Assembly (NCBI GenBank): GCA_019120615.1
Contig: DWUT01000300.1
Span: forward strand, 1-51,365
Direction of reading: 5' to 3'
DNA from: Candidatus Mediterraneibacter norfolkensis
GTDB lineage: Bacteria > Bacillota > Clostridia > Lachnospirales > Lachnospiraceae
DNA: 51,365 nucleotides
A program made the translations under genes and the position numbers. Shown here piece after piece: positions 9,321-18,014 of this stretch (position 1 is its first letter; each line of letters begins with the position of its first letter). Under the pieces are notes generated by a model, which did no database searches, was not told the DNA's origin, and saw only the letters and a list, made by a program, of their open reading frames with translations.

Positions 9321-9370
9321 GAATCATTTCAGCGAAAACGGTTCAAGGGGCTCCAAATGACTTTTGATGT

Positions 9371-9402
9371 AAAAAAGGCCGCCGGAAAATGGCAGCCTTT
9401 TT
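9371..9402 (-). terminator. Intrinsic terminator between AraC and ABC operon (bidirectional)
   Basis: Read on the minus strand, AAGGCTGCC pairs with GGCGGCCTT (one U-G wobble) and is followed by a T6 run. On the plus strand the same stem has one C-A mismatch and a T5 run. It should end the ABC transporter operon best, and the AraC transcript less well. Confidence 0.8.
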
Positions 9403-9416
9403 CTTCGTTATTCTGA

Positions 9417-10247
9417 TTATTTGACAGCACCCGTGATACCTTCTGCAAACTGTTTCTGAAGAACGAAGAAAACGATCATCGTCGGAACAGAACAGAACAG
9501 GACGCCCATCATCAGCAGACCGTAGTCCGTTGTATATCCGGAAGCCAGGTTCGCAATCAGCAGAGGCATTGTCTGCGCATCAGGATTTGTCAGTATTACT
9601 CTTGGCCACAGATACGCATTCCATGAGTTCATGAATGTGATAACTGCTGCAGCAGCATATGTAGATTTCATCATCGGCATGTACATGCGGTAGAAAATCT
9701 GAATCTCATTCAGGCCGTCAATACGCGCCGCCTCCATAGTATCAATCGGGAAGTTCCTGGAATTTTGTCGGAACATCATGATCAGGAACGGCGTTGAAAT
9801 AGACGGAAGGATAAATCCCCAGACGCTGTTTAACAGTTTTGCTGTTGACAGCAGCTTAAACAGAGGAATCATCGTTGCAACCTGCGGGACCATCATTGCA
9901 AGAAGAAGGATAGTAAACACGATATCCTTGCCCTTGTCATGATAAAGTTCAAAACCAAATCCGGCGAGAGAGCAGATCACCAGCGCAAGAAGTGTCTGGA
10001 CAACTGCATACAGGAGAGAGTTTCCCATTGCTCCCCAAAGATCATTGCCCTGGATCAGGTTCTGGAAATTCTGCAGCGCGTAGGTACCCGGAATGATCTT
10101 TCCGCGTGCCACGTCAATAGACTGGTTTGTTGCCGCTGAGATCATCCAGTAAAACGGGAACACGGATATAAATGACCAGATGATCAGGAAAATGTAGGTC
10201 GGGATCAGCCGACGCTGGATCATACTCTTGTTCTTTTTCTCAGTCAC
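9417..10247 (-). CDS. Carbohydrate ABC transporter permease (MalG/LacG type)
   Basis: A 276-residue membrane protein with six predicted helices. The EAA loop contacting the ATPase is EAARIDGLNEIQIFYRMYMPM. It is the second permease of a CUT1-type sugar importer. The start is uncertain: a GTG at 10247 preceded by AGGTGA is best placed, while a GTG at 10256 would add three residues but lacks a ribosome site. The preferred start overlaps the end of the upstream permease by 8 bp, so the two are coupled. No ATPase gene is present in the operon, so it presumably uses a shared MsmK-like ATPase encoded elsewhere. Confidence 0.93.
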   Translation of the reverse strand: MTEKKNKSMIQRRLIPTYIFLIIWSFISVFPFYWMISAATNQSIDVARGKIIPGTYALQNFQNLIQGNDLWGAMGNSLLYAVVQTLLALVICSLAGFGFELYHDKGKDIVFTILLLAMMVPQVATMIPLFKLLSTAKLLNSVWGFILPSISTPFLIMMFRQNSRNFPIDTMEAARIDGLNEIQIFYRMYMPMMKSTYAAAAVITFMNSWNAYLWPRVILTNPDAQTMPLLIANLASGYTTDYGLLMMGVLFCSVPTMIVFFVLQKQFAEGITGAVK

Positions 10248-11139
10248 GTGTATCACCTACTTTCATATTGATTAACGCCAGGATACCCACGACAATAAAT
10301 ACGAAGAACGACATCGCACAGGCGTATCCGAAGTTTGCAACGCCCTGTCCCAGCGAGTTATTGTAAATGTAGTGTGACATGGTGATCGTCGCATTTGCAG
10401 GACCACCGTTTGTCAGGTTTACTGACTCATCGTACAACTGCAGCGTACCGTTGATAGACATGATGAACGTCATGATAATGGTAGGCTTCAGAAGCGGAAC
10501 CGTGATCTTCCAGAATGTCTTCCATCCGTTTGCGCCGTCAATCTTTGCAGCCTCATATACAGAGTACTCAATATTCTGGAGTCCGGCGAGGTAAAATACC
10601 ATGTTGTATCCTGTCCATCTCCAGATCAGAGCGATGATAATGACTGCTTTCGCACTTGCCGCATTTCCGAGGAAATTATAGTTTTCCTGCAGAATATGCA
10701 GATTGACGAGAATCGTATTGATCAGTCCTTCTGTAGCAAACAGAGACTTGAAGATGATGGAGTAAGATACCAGTGAAATCGCACATGGCAGGAATACACA
10801 GGTACGGAACAATCCTTTGAATCTCAGATGTTTGTTATTCAGAAGCTGTGCCAGAAGGATCGCAAGGATCAGCATGATCGGCACCTGGATTATAAGATAC
10901 AGGAATGTGTTGCCTACGGAACGCAGGAACAGCTTATCCTGGAACATTCGCGTATAATTGTTGAAAATCGGTTCGGCCCAGGCCATGTTTGCACTGGAGC
11001 CTGTCTGAAGTGACATAATAAATGCCTGGATCATCGGCCAGAACGCCGTGATCGCGATCAGGATGGTGCCCGGGAGCAAAAATCCCCATCCTGCCGCTGA
11101 CTGCTTCTGCAGCAGTGTCATCCTTTTTTTCTGTTTCAC
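10240..11139 (-). CDS. Carbohydrate ABC transporter permease (MalF/UgpA type)
   Basis: A 299-residue membrane protein with six predicted helices after a short basic N-terminus (MKQKKRMTLLQKQSAAGWGF). The coupling loop is EAAKIDGANGWKTFWKITVP. It pairs with the downstream permease to form the channel of a CUT1-type oligosaccharide importer. The start is GTG, with AAAGGAGGGG 8 nt before it. The order is the usual one: binding protein, this permease, then the MalG-type permease. Which sugar moves is not readable from the permeases. Confidence 0.94.
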   Translation of the reverse strand: MKQKKRMTLLQKQSAAGWGFLLPGTILIAITAFWPMIQAFIMSLQTGSSANMAWAEPIFNNYTRMFQDKLFLRSVGNTFLYLIIQVPIMLILAILLAQLLNNKHLRFKGLFRTCVFLPCAISLVSYSIIFKSLFATEGLINTILVNLHILQENYNFLGNAASAKAVIIIALIWRWTGYNMVFYLAGLQNIEYSVYEAAKIDGANGWKTFWKITVPLLKPTIIMTFIMSINGTLQLYDESVNLTNGGPANATITMSHYIYNNSLGQGVANFGYACAMSFFVFIVVGILALINMKVGDTRD

Positions 11140-11238
11140 GTAAGAGCCCCTCCTTTTGCAAACAGGCAGGGTAACGGACTCTCTCCGCCCCCCGCCTGCT
11201 TCTCATTTACTCTATTGGCGTTTTTTCAGTTATAAAAC

Positions 11239-12552
11239 TTAGTTGCCCATCTCGAAATTGAGCTGATCTTCTGCATCTTTAAGAGCAGATGCGGTATCTG
11301 CGCCGTTGATGATATTGATGATCGCAGATCCTACATAGTTACGTGCTGAATAGTGATACGGGCTCTGCTCAACGATCGGCACCTTTGTGGTCATCTCAGC
11401 GATATCTGCATAGATCGGCTGATCATTGAAGTACTCAACGCCTTCCTGATAAACCGCAGACTCGCCTGCCGGAGCGTATGTTGTAACAACGCCGCCGTTT
11501 TTCAGTGCATTGTCATATGTAACTGTGCTGCCGCCGAATGTGTAAGCAAGGAAATCTTTTGCGAGATCTACGTTCTGGCAGTTTGCTGTAATATACAGGG
11601 AAGAACCGCCGTTACTTGCATATCCTTCTTCACCTGAGAATGTAGGCATTGATGTGATCTCCCATTTTCCGCTGTTCTCCGGAACTGCTTCGATTGTGGG
11701 GATGATCCAGTTTCCGTTCATAACGCCTGCAACCTGGTCGCCCTGGATTGCTGTGTTTGTGTAATCCTCCCAGCTGTTCGGAAGAAGGCAGATACCCTCG
11801 TTTACAAATTTAACGATTGTATCAACAACCTGTACCAGCGTCTCGTTATCTGTGATGTACGGCTTGCCGTCCTTGAACTGAGATACGCCCTCTGCCTGGA
11901 GCATCATATAAACAAGGTCGTTACCGTCGCTGTTCATACACATCATGTACTTGCCTGTTGCCTCTTTCACATCAAGAGCGATCTGCTCAAATTCGTCCCA
12001 GGTACATCCTGTGAGCTCGTCGATCGTATGTCCTGCCTGCTCCAGAAGGTCAACACGGTAAGCGCAGATAACAGTACCGCCGTCTACCGGCATTCCGTAG
12101 TGTACACCGTCGATCGTGGAGAAGTTCAGTTTCTCAGCTGCGAAGTTGTCCCAGTCAACATCAACATCATCAAGCGGCACCCATACATCCGGATAATCGG
12201 ATACATACTGCTGAATGTAGTGATCCTGGAAAAGAACGATATCCGGCAGTGTGCTGTAGTCTCCTGCAGAAGCAGCTGTTGTGATCGCTGTCTCAACATC
12301 CTCGGATGCTGACTGCTCTATAACCTCAAGGTTGAAGTCAGGATCCACATTTTCCTTGTAGTCAGCTCCGGCCGCTTCCATTGCCGGGATATTGAAGTTC
12401 GGATCCCATGCGTAAAGTGTCAGTGTATGTCCGTCGCCGCCGGATGCGGAATCCCCGCCGCCGGATGAAGAATCACTTCCTCCGCCGCCACAGGCTGCAA
12501 GTGACAGTGCCATAGTGCCTGCCAGTAATGCTGCAAATACTCTTCTCTTCAT
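11239..12552 (-). CDS. Sugar ABC transporter substrate-binding lipoprotein
   Basis: 437 residues. A signal peptide MKRRVFAALLAGTMALSLAA runs to the lipobox cysteine C21 (LAAC), followed by a Gly/Ser/Asp linker. The mature part is a family 1 extracellular solute-binding protein that starts LTLYAWDPNFNIPAM and ends GNYVGSAII-type helices, with several aromatic residues (WVPLDD, YHYSARNY) typical of a sugar cleft. It is anchored outside the membrane and delivers carbohydrate to the two permeases downstream. The start was moved from 12582 to 12552 because AAAGGAGG is 9 nt upstream there and the signal peptide then begins properly. The substrate is unknown. Confidence 0.94.
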   Translation of the reverse strand: MKRRVFAALLAGTMALSLAACGGGGSDSSSGGGDSASGGDGHTLTLYAWDPNFNIPAMEAAGADYKENVDPDFNLEVIEQSASEDVETAITTAASAGDYSTLPDIVLFQDHYIQQYVSDYPDVWVPLDDVDVDWDNFAAEKLNFSTIDGVHYGMPVDGGTVICAYRVDLLEQAGHTIDELTGCTWDEFEQIALDVKEATGKYMMCMNSDGNDLVYMMLQAEGVSQFKDGKPYITDNETLVQVVDTIVKFVNEGICLLPNSWEDYTNTAIQGDQVAGVMNGNWIIPTIEAVPENSGKWEITSMPTFSGEEGYASNGGSSLYITANCQNVDLAKDFLAYTFGGSTVTYDNALKNGGVVTTYAPAGESAVYQEGVEYFNDQPIYADIAEMTTKVPIVEQSPYHYSARNYVGSAIINIINGADTASALKDAEDQLNFEMGN

Positions 12553-12620
12553 AATGCTTGTCCTCCTTTTCTGAATAAGCAATTCTCATTCTGCCTTTAA
12601 CGAATTGCCCTATGTCCTAT

Positions 12621-12629
12621 ATTATAGCA
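12621..12629 (-). promoter_or_regulatory. Extended -10 promoter of the sugar ABC operon, in a 326-bp AT-rich gap
   Basis: The minus strand reads TGCTATAAT, a perfect extended -10, about 70 bp before the binding-protein start. No consensus -35 is visible, so an activator may be required. The rest of the gap (12553-12878) is strongly AT-rich, with runs of T and several short dyads. I see no open reading frame, RNA gene or convincing terminator for the upstream DUF6106 gene in it. Confidence 0.6.
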
Positions 12630-12878
12630 AAGAGATGGAGGTATTTGTGTGCATAACCGGTCGGATAATGTGCATTTTCGATCATGATTATAGATTTTGC
12701 ACTATTTTCCTGTCTTTGAATCTGATTTTTTATTCATTTTATATTGTTAATTTTCTGACATAATCGTTTTTTTATGTCATATTTCAACATATTCCGCGCT
12801 TTTTTATATTAATAAAGACGATAGGCACGTTTCTGTTTTATGCCATTTTTATATTTCATTCAAAATTTATTCATCTTT

Positions 12879-13394
12879 TTATGCAAAAAAGACCCTGTCC
12901 GGGTACATCCGCTTGATATTCTGCATCATCTCATCCGTAAGATCCAGAAGAAGCTTGATCTTTTTCTTATTCTCCGTGATGATCATTGTATAGTAAGGAA
13001 TATCATCGTCATAAGATGTATAATCAAATTTGGGCAGACGTACAGTCCCCCCCTTGATCCGGTATTTCGCCACTGCGTCATGCCAGTTCGGAGCAAGGAC
13101 TTCCAGTTCCTGAAGGTTAAGCTCATGTCTGTTTTTCCGGTACCGCTTCCCGTAGATCACATCGATTGACAGGGTTCCGTTTTCCAGCGTGTACTCATAC
13201 CCTCTCTGACCGAAGACATCATACACAAAGTACAGCAGAGCCATCAAAAACCCCGGAAGCATAAATCCTCTTGAAAACACGATTCCCATAAGGATAAAGA
13301 GCACTGCAAGGATAATCATGCAAGCGCGGAGCACTCCGCTGAATTTCTTTTTCTTTCTTTCCACCTGTGTGACAATCCTGTAATCTGTATACAT
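12879..13394 (-). CDS. DUF6106-like membrane-anchored protein
   Basis: A 171-residue protein with a basic N-terminus, two hydrophobic helices close together (about 25-65), and a soluble C-terminal domain with YEYTLENGTLSIDVIYGKRYRK followed by NLQELEVLAP. That order matches the Clostridia family I know as DUF6106 (from memory, not searched). Function is unknown. The start lies 6 bp after the stop of an AraC regulator on the same strand, with AAGGATGG upstream, so it is the third gene of the MATE-AraC operon. Confidence 0.75.
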   Translation of the reverse strand: MYTDYRIVTQVERKKKKFSGVLRACMIILAVLFILMGIVFSRGFMLPGFLMALLYFVYDVFGQRGYEYTLENGTLSIDVIYGKRYRKNRHELNLQELEVLAPNWHDAVAKYRIKGGTVRLPKFDYTSYDDDIPYYTMIITENKKKIKLLLDLTDEMMQNIKRMYPDRVFFA

Positions 13395-13400
13395 GTATTC

Positions 13401-14348
13401 TTACCATCCTTCCTCTAAATGTATGTCAAATTTCAGCAGCTCGCGCTCGTAATTCTCCGGCCGCCTTCTCCACTCCATCGGAGTGACTCCCATATACTGC
13501 CTGAAATTCCTGTTAAATGTAGAATTTGTAGAAAATCCACACTTTACCGCAATTTCGGCGATCGGCTCATCTGTTCTCTTCAACTGCTCACAAGCCATCC
13601 TGATCCGCACCTGATTGATATACTCCAGCGGGCCTGTATTCATATACGAAGAAAAAATCCTCCGGAAATGAGTCTCGCTGATATGGCACATGTCCGCAAG
13701 CTCTTTTACCTTGATCGGCTCATTGTAATGAGCGTTGATGTATTCAAGGACATGGGCGATCATATCGGAAAACTTGCTTCCCTCCATCCCGCTCTCTTCG
13801 CGCTCACTGCTTTCCGTGTTGAGCCTTGCGATTCCCGCCAGAAAAGAGGTCAGAAGCCCTGTCGCCTCCTCCTGATAGAACTCTTCTGTCTTCCTCATGA
13901 TGTCAAGGATTGCCCTCACCTGAGCCCCCAGTTCGGGATAATCTTTCTCTCTGAGAAAGCGTGCCCGCGAATTAATCCTTCTTATCATACGTTCTGTGCG
14001 CATGGGATTGTCTCCCCCATGTGCGGCCCGCAGAACTGCATCCGCATCCACGAAAAGGAACTCCCATCTGCTTATCGTCTTATCATCGCTGTTGGTCGTA
14101 TGTGGATAGTTCTGAGGGATCACCGAAAATTCCCCGCCCCCGAACCTGAGATCTTTTTTCCCGAGAGTCAGAACGCCGCTGCCCTCATAACAGTATCCGA
14201 TTTCCATATAATTGTGAAAATGAAGGAAATCCTCATCCCTCCCGTAATGCTGTCTCCATTTTTCTCCGAGAAGAGCGAAGAGCTTCCTCCCCTCCGGCAT
14301 CCTGTAATACCGGAACTCCATTTTTGGCTTTTTCTTCTTTGCGCTCAA
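13401..14348 (-). CDS. AraC-family transcriptional regulator with N-terminal cupin domain
   Basis: 315 residues. The cupin half holds FLHFHNYMEIGYCYEGSGV and FSVIPQNYPHTT, a likely ligand pocket. The C-terminal double helix-turn-helix (about 205-305) includes IKVKELADMCHISETHFRRI and CGFSTNSTFNRNFRQYMG. Its ATG overlaps the stop of the MATE transporter by 4 bp (ATGA), so transporter and regulator are translated together. It probably responds to a compound handled by the transporter, or controls the operon itself. It is also a candidate to bind the 66-bp module upstream of this operon. Confidence 0.91.
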   Translation of the reverse strand: MSAKKKKPKMEFRYYRMPEGRKLFALLGEKWRQHYGRDEDFLHFHNYMEIGYCYEGSGVLTLGKKDLRFGGGEFSVIPQNYPHTTNSDDKTISRWEFLFVDADAVLRAAHGGDNPMRTERMIRRINSRARFLREKDYPELGAQVRAILDIMRKTEEFYQEEATGLLTSFLAGIARLNTESSEREESGMEGSKFSDMIAHVLEYINAHYNEPIKVKELADMCHISETHFRRIFSSYMNTGPLEYINQVRIRMACEQLKRTDEPIAEIAVKCGFSTNSTFNRNFRQYMGVTPMEWRRRPENYERELLKFDIHLEEGW

Positions 14349-15736
14349 TTGTCTGCACCTGCCTTGCTGTTCTTATCTTGGCGGGCATGGTCTGCAAGCA
14401 GAGAAGCTTTTCTCTCCCAGCCTCCGGAATAGTAACGTACCGCTCCGACAAGCGCGGCACAGATCCATGTAATGGGTGATACAAACCACAGCCCCCTGTA
14501 TCCGAAAATACCAGGAAGAAGAAATGCGCACCCGATCCTCGTGATCACCTCACTGACTCCCATGAGTACAGTTACTGCCACGTCGCCGGATGCCCTTAAA
14601 ATATTATGATAAACCACCAGAACGCCTCCTGCAAGGAAAAAAACAGTAAAAATCCTCATGTATTCCATTCCATACGCAATCGATTCGGGCGTGTCCGTAA
14701 ACGCCTTCATGATCGGCTCTGCCAGGAAGAACACCCCGGGGCAGAACACTCCGTAACAGATAATATTGAGCAGATAAGCGGTTCTTACCCCTTTTTTCAC
14801 TCTTTTCAGATTTCCTGCCCCCGCATTCTGTCCGGCAAAAGTTCCCATTGCCGATCCGATGGCATCGGCAATCTGAAAGCCGAGTCCCTCTACTTTCAGC
14901 GCCACGCCATATGCCACGATCATCGCAGTGCTGTATGTATTGATCACAGCCTGCAGGGTCATGTCCGAAATCGAGATAATACTCATCTGGAGTCCGGTGG
15001 GCAGGCCATAACGTAGGATCTGCCCGATCAGATACCGGTCCGGTTTCCATTCCTTTGCACTCAGCCTCAGAACCGGCAGGATCTTCAGGGCATATGCCAG
15101 GCAGAGACCACCGGACAGGAGCTGAGAAAGCACAGTAGCATAAGCAGCTCCCTGTACCCCCATGGGAATCCAGGATACAAACGCCACATCCAGGAACACG
15201 TTCAGTACGCTGGACAGGATCAAAAACACAAGCGGCACCACAGAATTACCCAGAGCCCGCAGCACTGCAGACGCAAAATTATACAGCATTGTCGCGCCGC
15301 ATCCAGCATAAATGATCAAAAGATACGCCGACGCATCCGGCATCAGTTCTCTGCTCGTCTGAAGGAGACGCAGGAGAGGCTCCGTCGTCGCCGCTCCTGC
15401 TGCAGTGATCAGAACTGCCATCCATATGGATACATGTATACCGGCAGAAAACGTCTCTCTGATCTTTCTGTTTTCTCCTGCCCCGTAAAACTGAGAGATC
15501 ACGATACTCACCCCGGTGGTCACTCCCATCATGACCGAGGTCATCATGTACATCGCAGTCCCGGAGATGCTCACCGCCGCCAGCGCCTGATCCCCCAGAT
15601 ATCTTCCGACGATATATGCATCCGCAAAATTATAGATCCTCTGGAACAGCATCCCCAGAAGCACCGGAAGGGCAAATACTGCCATCTGACGAAATACCGG
15701 TCCATGTGTCATATCGGTGGTTTTTTCTTTTCCCAT
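14345..15736 (-). CDS. MATE family efflux transporter
   Basis: 463 residues with 12 predicted membrane helices in two related halves. It starts VFRQMAVFALPVLLGMLFQR and has the family features VGRYLGDQALAAVSISG in the first half and GQNAGAGNLKRVKKGVR near the start of the second. MATE proteins export cationic drugs or metabolites using Na+ or H+. The substrate here is unknown. It is first in an operon with an AraC regulator and a DUF6106-like protein. Its promoter belongs to the 66-bp module shared with the beta-galactosidase gene, which hints at a link to sugar status rather than to drugs. Confidence 0.92.
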   Translation of the reverse strand: MGKEKTTDMTHGPVFRQMAVFALPVLLGMLFQRIYNFADAYIVGRYLGDQALAAVSISGTAMYMMTSVMMGVTTGVSIVISQFYGAGENRKIRETFSAGIHVSIWMAVLITAAGAATTEPLLRLLQTSRELMPDASAYLLIIYAGCGATMLYNFASAVLRALGNSVVPLVFLILSSVLNVFLDVAFVSWIPMGVQGAAYATVLSQLLSGGLCLAYALKILPVLRLSAKEWKPDRYLIGQILRYGLPTGLQMSIISISDMTLQAVINTYSTAMIVAYGVALKVEGLGFQIADAIGSAMGTFAGQNAGAGNLKRVKKGVRTAYLLNIICYGVFCPGVFFLAEPIMKAFTDTPESIAYGMEYMRIFTVFFLAGGVLVVYHNILRASGDVAVTVLMGVSEVITRIGCAFLLPGIFGYRGLWFVSPITWICAALVGAVRYYSGGWERKASLLADHARQDKNSKAGADN

Positions 15737-15792
15737 ATCTGGCTGCTCCTTCTCATCTGTTTATATTTTCCGTCACATTGACGTCTTCTTCA

Positions 15793-15859
15793 AGTATAAT
15801 ACAGACCGGCTTTCATGTGTATCGCATCTCATACTAAACAATACAATATTTCGAAACAG
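15793..15859. promoter_or_regulatory. MATE operon promoter module, copy B
   Basis: On the minus strand TATACT at 15793-15798 is the -10, about 55 bp before the MATE start. Upstream are GATACACA, TATTGTTTAGT and the palindrome TTTCGAAA (15849-15856), in the same order and spacing as in copy A at 8428-8493. The 66-bp alignment is ungapped with 13 mismatches. This strongly suggests one regulator binds both. Confidence 0.65.
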
Positions 15860-15862
15860 ACA

Positions 15863-15893
15863 GAAAAAAGCCGGAAGCTCAATGCCTCCGGCT
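15863..15893 (-). terminator. Intrinsic terminator of the uxuA-uxuB operon
   Basis: On the minus strand the stem AGCCGGA / TCCGGCT (11-nt loop) is followed by TTTTT, about 26 bp after the uxuB stop. It lies right next to the MATE promoter module, separating the two operons. Confidence 0.85.
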
Positions 15894-15918
15894 GTTTCCG
15901 TCATCGTCCCCGAAACAG

Positions 15919-16767
15919 CTATACTCCTGAATAAGCAGAATATCCTCCGTCGATCGGGATACATACTCCTGTGATGAATCCGGCCGCGTCATTGTTGATC
16001 AGGAACAATACCGCTCCCACCAGTTCCTCCAGTTCTCCGAAACGTCCCATTGGAGTTCCCGCAAGGATCTTCTCGGTACGTGCCGTAGGCGTTCCGTCTT
16101 CGTTAAAGAGAAGCCCTCTGTTCTGATTTCCCACAAAGAATCCCGGCGCAATGGCGTTTACGCGGATTCCTGACTTTGCAAAGTAAGTTGCGAGCCACTG
16201 TGTAAAGTTTACGATGGCCGCTTTCGCTCCCGAATAAGCCGGAATCTTTGTCAGCGGTGTATATGCGTTCATGGAAGCAATATTCAGGATATTGCCATTC
16301 CTGTCGATCATATCCGGCGCAAACACCTGTGTCGGGAGCAGAGTTCCCAGCCAGTTCAGAGCAAACACGAATTCTACGCCGTCCTTGTCCAGATCAAAAA
16401 ATGTTTTGCAGTTTTCCATATCTTTTGCTTCAAAATGGAACTCATTGTCTGTTGTTGCACGGGGATTGTTTCCGCCTGCTCCATTTATCAGGACATCACA
16501 TGGTCCGAAATCAGCAAGGACCTGCTCATGAACCTGATCCAGATTTGCGCGGTCCAGCACATTTGCCTTATAGGCCTTTGCCGTGCCGCCTTCTGCTGTG
16601 ATCTTATCTACAACTTTCCGGGCAGCCTCCTCATTCAGGTCAAGAACTGCCACCTTTCCGCCTGCTGCCGCAAGCTTTTCTGCAAACATTCCGCAGATCG
16701 CGCCGCCTGCACCTGTGATCACACACACTTTTCCTGTCAGGTCTGTATTCAGTACATTTTTCTCCAT
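15919..16767 (-). CDS. uxuB: SDR-family D-mannonate oxidoreductase (fructuronate reductase)
   Basis: A 282-residue classical short-chain dehydrogenase with the nucleotide motif TGAGGAICG (18-26), the NGAGG block at 95-99, and catalytic S165, Y178 and K182. It ends with the proposed cofactor loop and GVCIPIDGGYSAYSGV. In Firmicutes this SDR enzyme replaces the unrelated E. coli UxuB and reduces D-fructuronate to D-mannonate with NAD(P)H. The assignment rests mainly on its position directly downstream of uxuA (35-bp gap) and on the insert around 100-135 that such enzymes carry. Other SDR activities are possible. Confidence 0.85.
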   Translation of the reverse strand: MEKNVLNTDLTGKVCVITGAGGAICGMFAEKLAAAGGKVAVLDLNEEAARKVVDKITAEGGTAKAYKANVLDRANLDQVHEQVLADFGPCDVLINGAGGNNPRATTDNEFHFEAKDMENCKTFFDLDKDGVEFVFALNWLGTLLPTQVFAPDMIDRNGNILNIASMNAYTPLTKIPAYSGAKAAIVNFTQWLATYFAKSGIRVNAIAPGFFVGNQNRGLLFNEDGTPTARTEKILAGTPMGRFGELEELVGAVLFLINNDAAGFITGVCIPIDGGYSAYSGV

Positions 16768-16802
16768 TTTCAGTCTCTCCCATCTTTTTTCTGTTTTATC
16801 TT

Positions 16803-17855
16803 TTATTTCTTTCCCAGTTCTTTCTCACATGCTTCGAACAGCCCGTTTAAGTAAGCAGCTCCGAGGGCACGGTCATACAGGCCGTATCCCGGTTTTCCGG
16901 TCTCTCCCCAGATCATCCTGCCGTGATCCGGACGTACATAGCCGTCAAATCCTGTCTCTACAAGAGCTTTTGTTATTTCGTACATATCAAGCGATCCGCA
17001 GGATGAAAGGTGGGCTCTCTCCTCAAAAGAACCGTCGTCCATGATCTTGACATTTCTCATGTGCATGAATCCGATCCGGTTCATAGAAGAATATTTCCGC
17101 ACCATTGCCGGAATGTCATTAAATCTGGCGCATCCCAGGGATCCGGTACACAGGCAGAGTGTATTGGACGGAGAATCCACTATGGAAAGATAACGGTCCA
17201 GGTTCTCCTCGCAGGTGATCACACGTGGAAGACCGAAGATCGGATACGGCGGATCATCCGGATGCAGAGCCATTACTACGCCGCACTCCTCTGCTACCGG
17301 GATCACTTTCTTCAGAAATACTTCAATGTTCTCCCAGAGCCCGTCTTCGCCCAGTTCGCCGTATGCCTGGATCAGCCCGCGCACTTCATCCTGGGTGTAA
17401 CTCGCATCCCATCCGGGCAGATTGATATCATCCTTGAGCGGATCCAGCCCTTTCATCTGATCCCAGTACATGACAAGGCTTGTGGATCCGTCTGGCGCTT
17501 TTTTGTCCAGCTGTGTACGTGTCCAGTCAAACACAGGCATGAAGTTATATGTAATACACTTGATACCGTATTTCGCACAGCGACGGATATTCTCACAGTA
17601 AACATCGATGTGTCCGTCTCTTTTTTCTGTCCCGAGTTTGATATCCTCAGATACCGGGACAGACTCTACCACATCAAAGATCAGTCCATGAGCCTCGCAG
17701 TCTGCCTTCATCTTTGCCAGGCTTTCCTCCGGCCATACTTCCCCAGGTTTCACATCATATACGGCAGAGACGATCGAGCGCATCCCGGGGATCTGAGAGA
17801 TATACTCCAGAGAGATCGGGTCAGACTCGCCATACCATCTAAAAGACATCTTCAT
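16803..17855 (-). CDS. uxuA: Mannonate dehydratase
   Basis: A 350-residue TIM-barrel protein of UxuA length. Family landmarks are [20 protein letters not shown] at the start, [14 protein letters not shown], the metal-site segment [25 protein letters not shown], and the C-terminal [12 protein letters not shown]. It dehydrates D-mannonate to 2-keto-3-deoxy-D-gluconate, the shared intermediate consumed by kdgK and eda near 46 kb. It is the first gene of the uxuA-uxuB operon with an AGGAGG site, and is divergent from an AraC regulator that likely controls it. No clear -35 is present for this gene, as expected for an activator-dependent promoter. Confidence 0.96.
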   Translation of the reverse strand: MKMSFRWYGESDPISLEYISQIPGMRSIVSAVYDVKPGEVWPEESLAKMKADCEAHGLIFDVVESVPVSEDIKLGTEKRDGHIDVYCENIRRCAKYGIKCITYNFMPVFDWTRTQLDKKAPDGSTSLVMYWDQMKGLDPLKDDINLPGWDASYTQDEVRGLIQAYGELGEDGLWENIEVFLKKVIPVAEECGVVMALHPDDPPYPIFGLPRVITCEENLDRYLSIVDSPSNTLCLCTGSLGCARFNDIPAMVRKYSSMNRIGFMHMRNVKIMDDGSFEERAHLSSCGSLDMYEITKALVETGFDGYVRPDHGRMIWGETGKPGYGLYDRALGAAYLNGLFEACEKELGKK

Positions 17856-17955
17856 GATTCTTTCCTCCTTCTTCTTTCAGGAGTCCTTGATCCTCCTGCT
17901 GTTCCTGCCAGTTATTGTACCACTTTTCCCAGGAATTCCTCATAGTATTTTCTGC

Positions 17956-17984
17956 TTGAAACATGGCAATAAATGCTCTATGAT
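17956..17984 (+). promoter_or_regulatory. Promoter of the uxu-divergent AraC gene
   Basis: TTGAAA (17956-17961), a 17-bp spacer and TATGAT (17979-17984) form a good sigma-A promoter. The spacer begins with the tail of ACATGGCAAT, a 10-mer that also lies at the same place in the MFS promoter at 20215-20243. A GGAATTCC-centred palindrome sits at 17931-17940 between this promoter and uxuA. Confidence 0.65.
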
Positions 17985-18014
17985 AAGTACCGGAAAGACA
18001 AGTGAGGTGATATT

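Noticed and set aside
9326-9345. Possible catabolite-response (cre) site after the AraC gene
   Set aside because: Lacks required bases of the cre consensus and lies downstream of coding sequence, not at a promoter.
13419-14432. A 337-codon plus-strand frame opposite the second AraC gene
   Set aside because: Shadow of the AraC gene; cysteine- and histidine-rich composition typical of reversed coding sequence, and no ribosome site.
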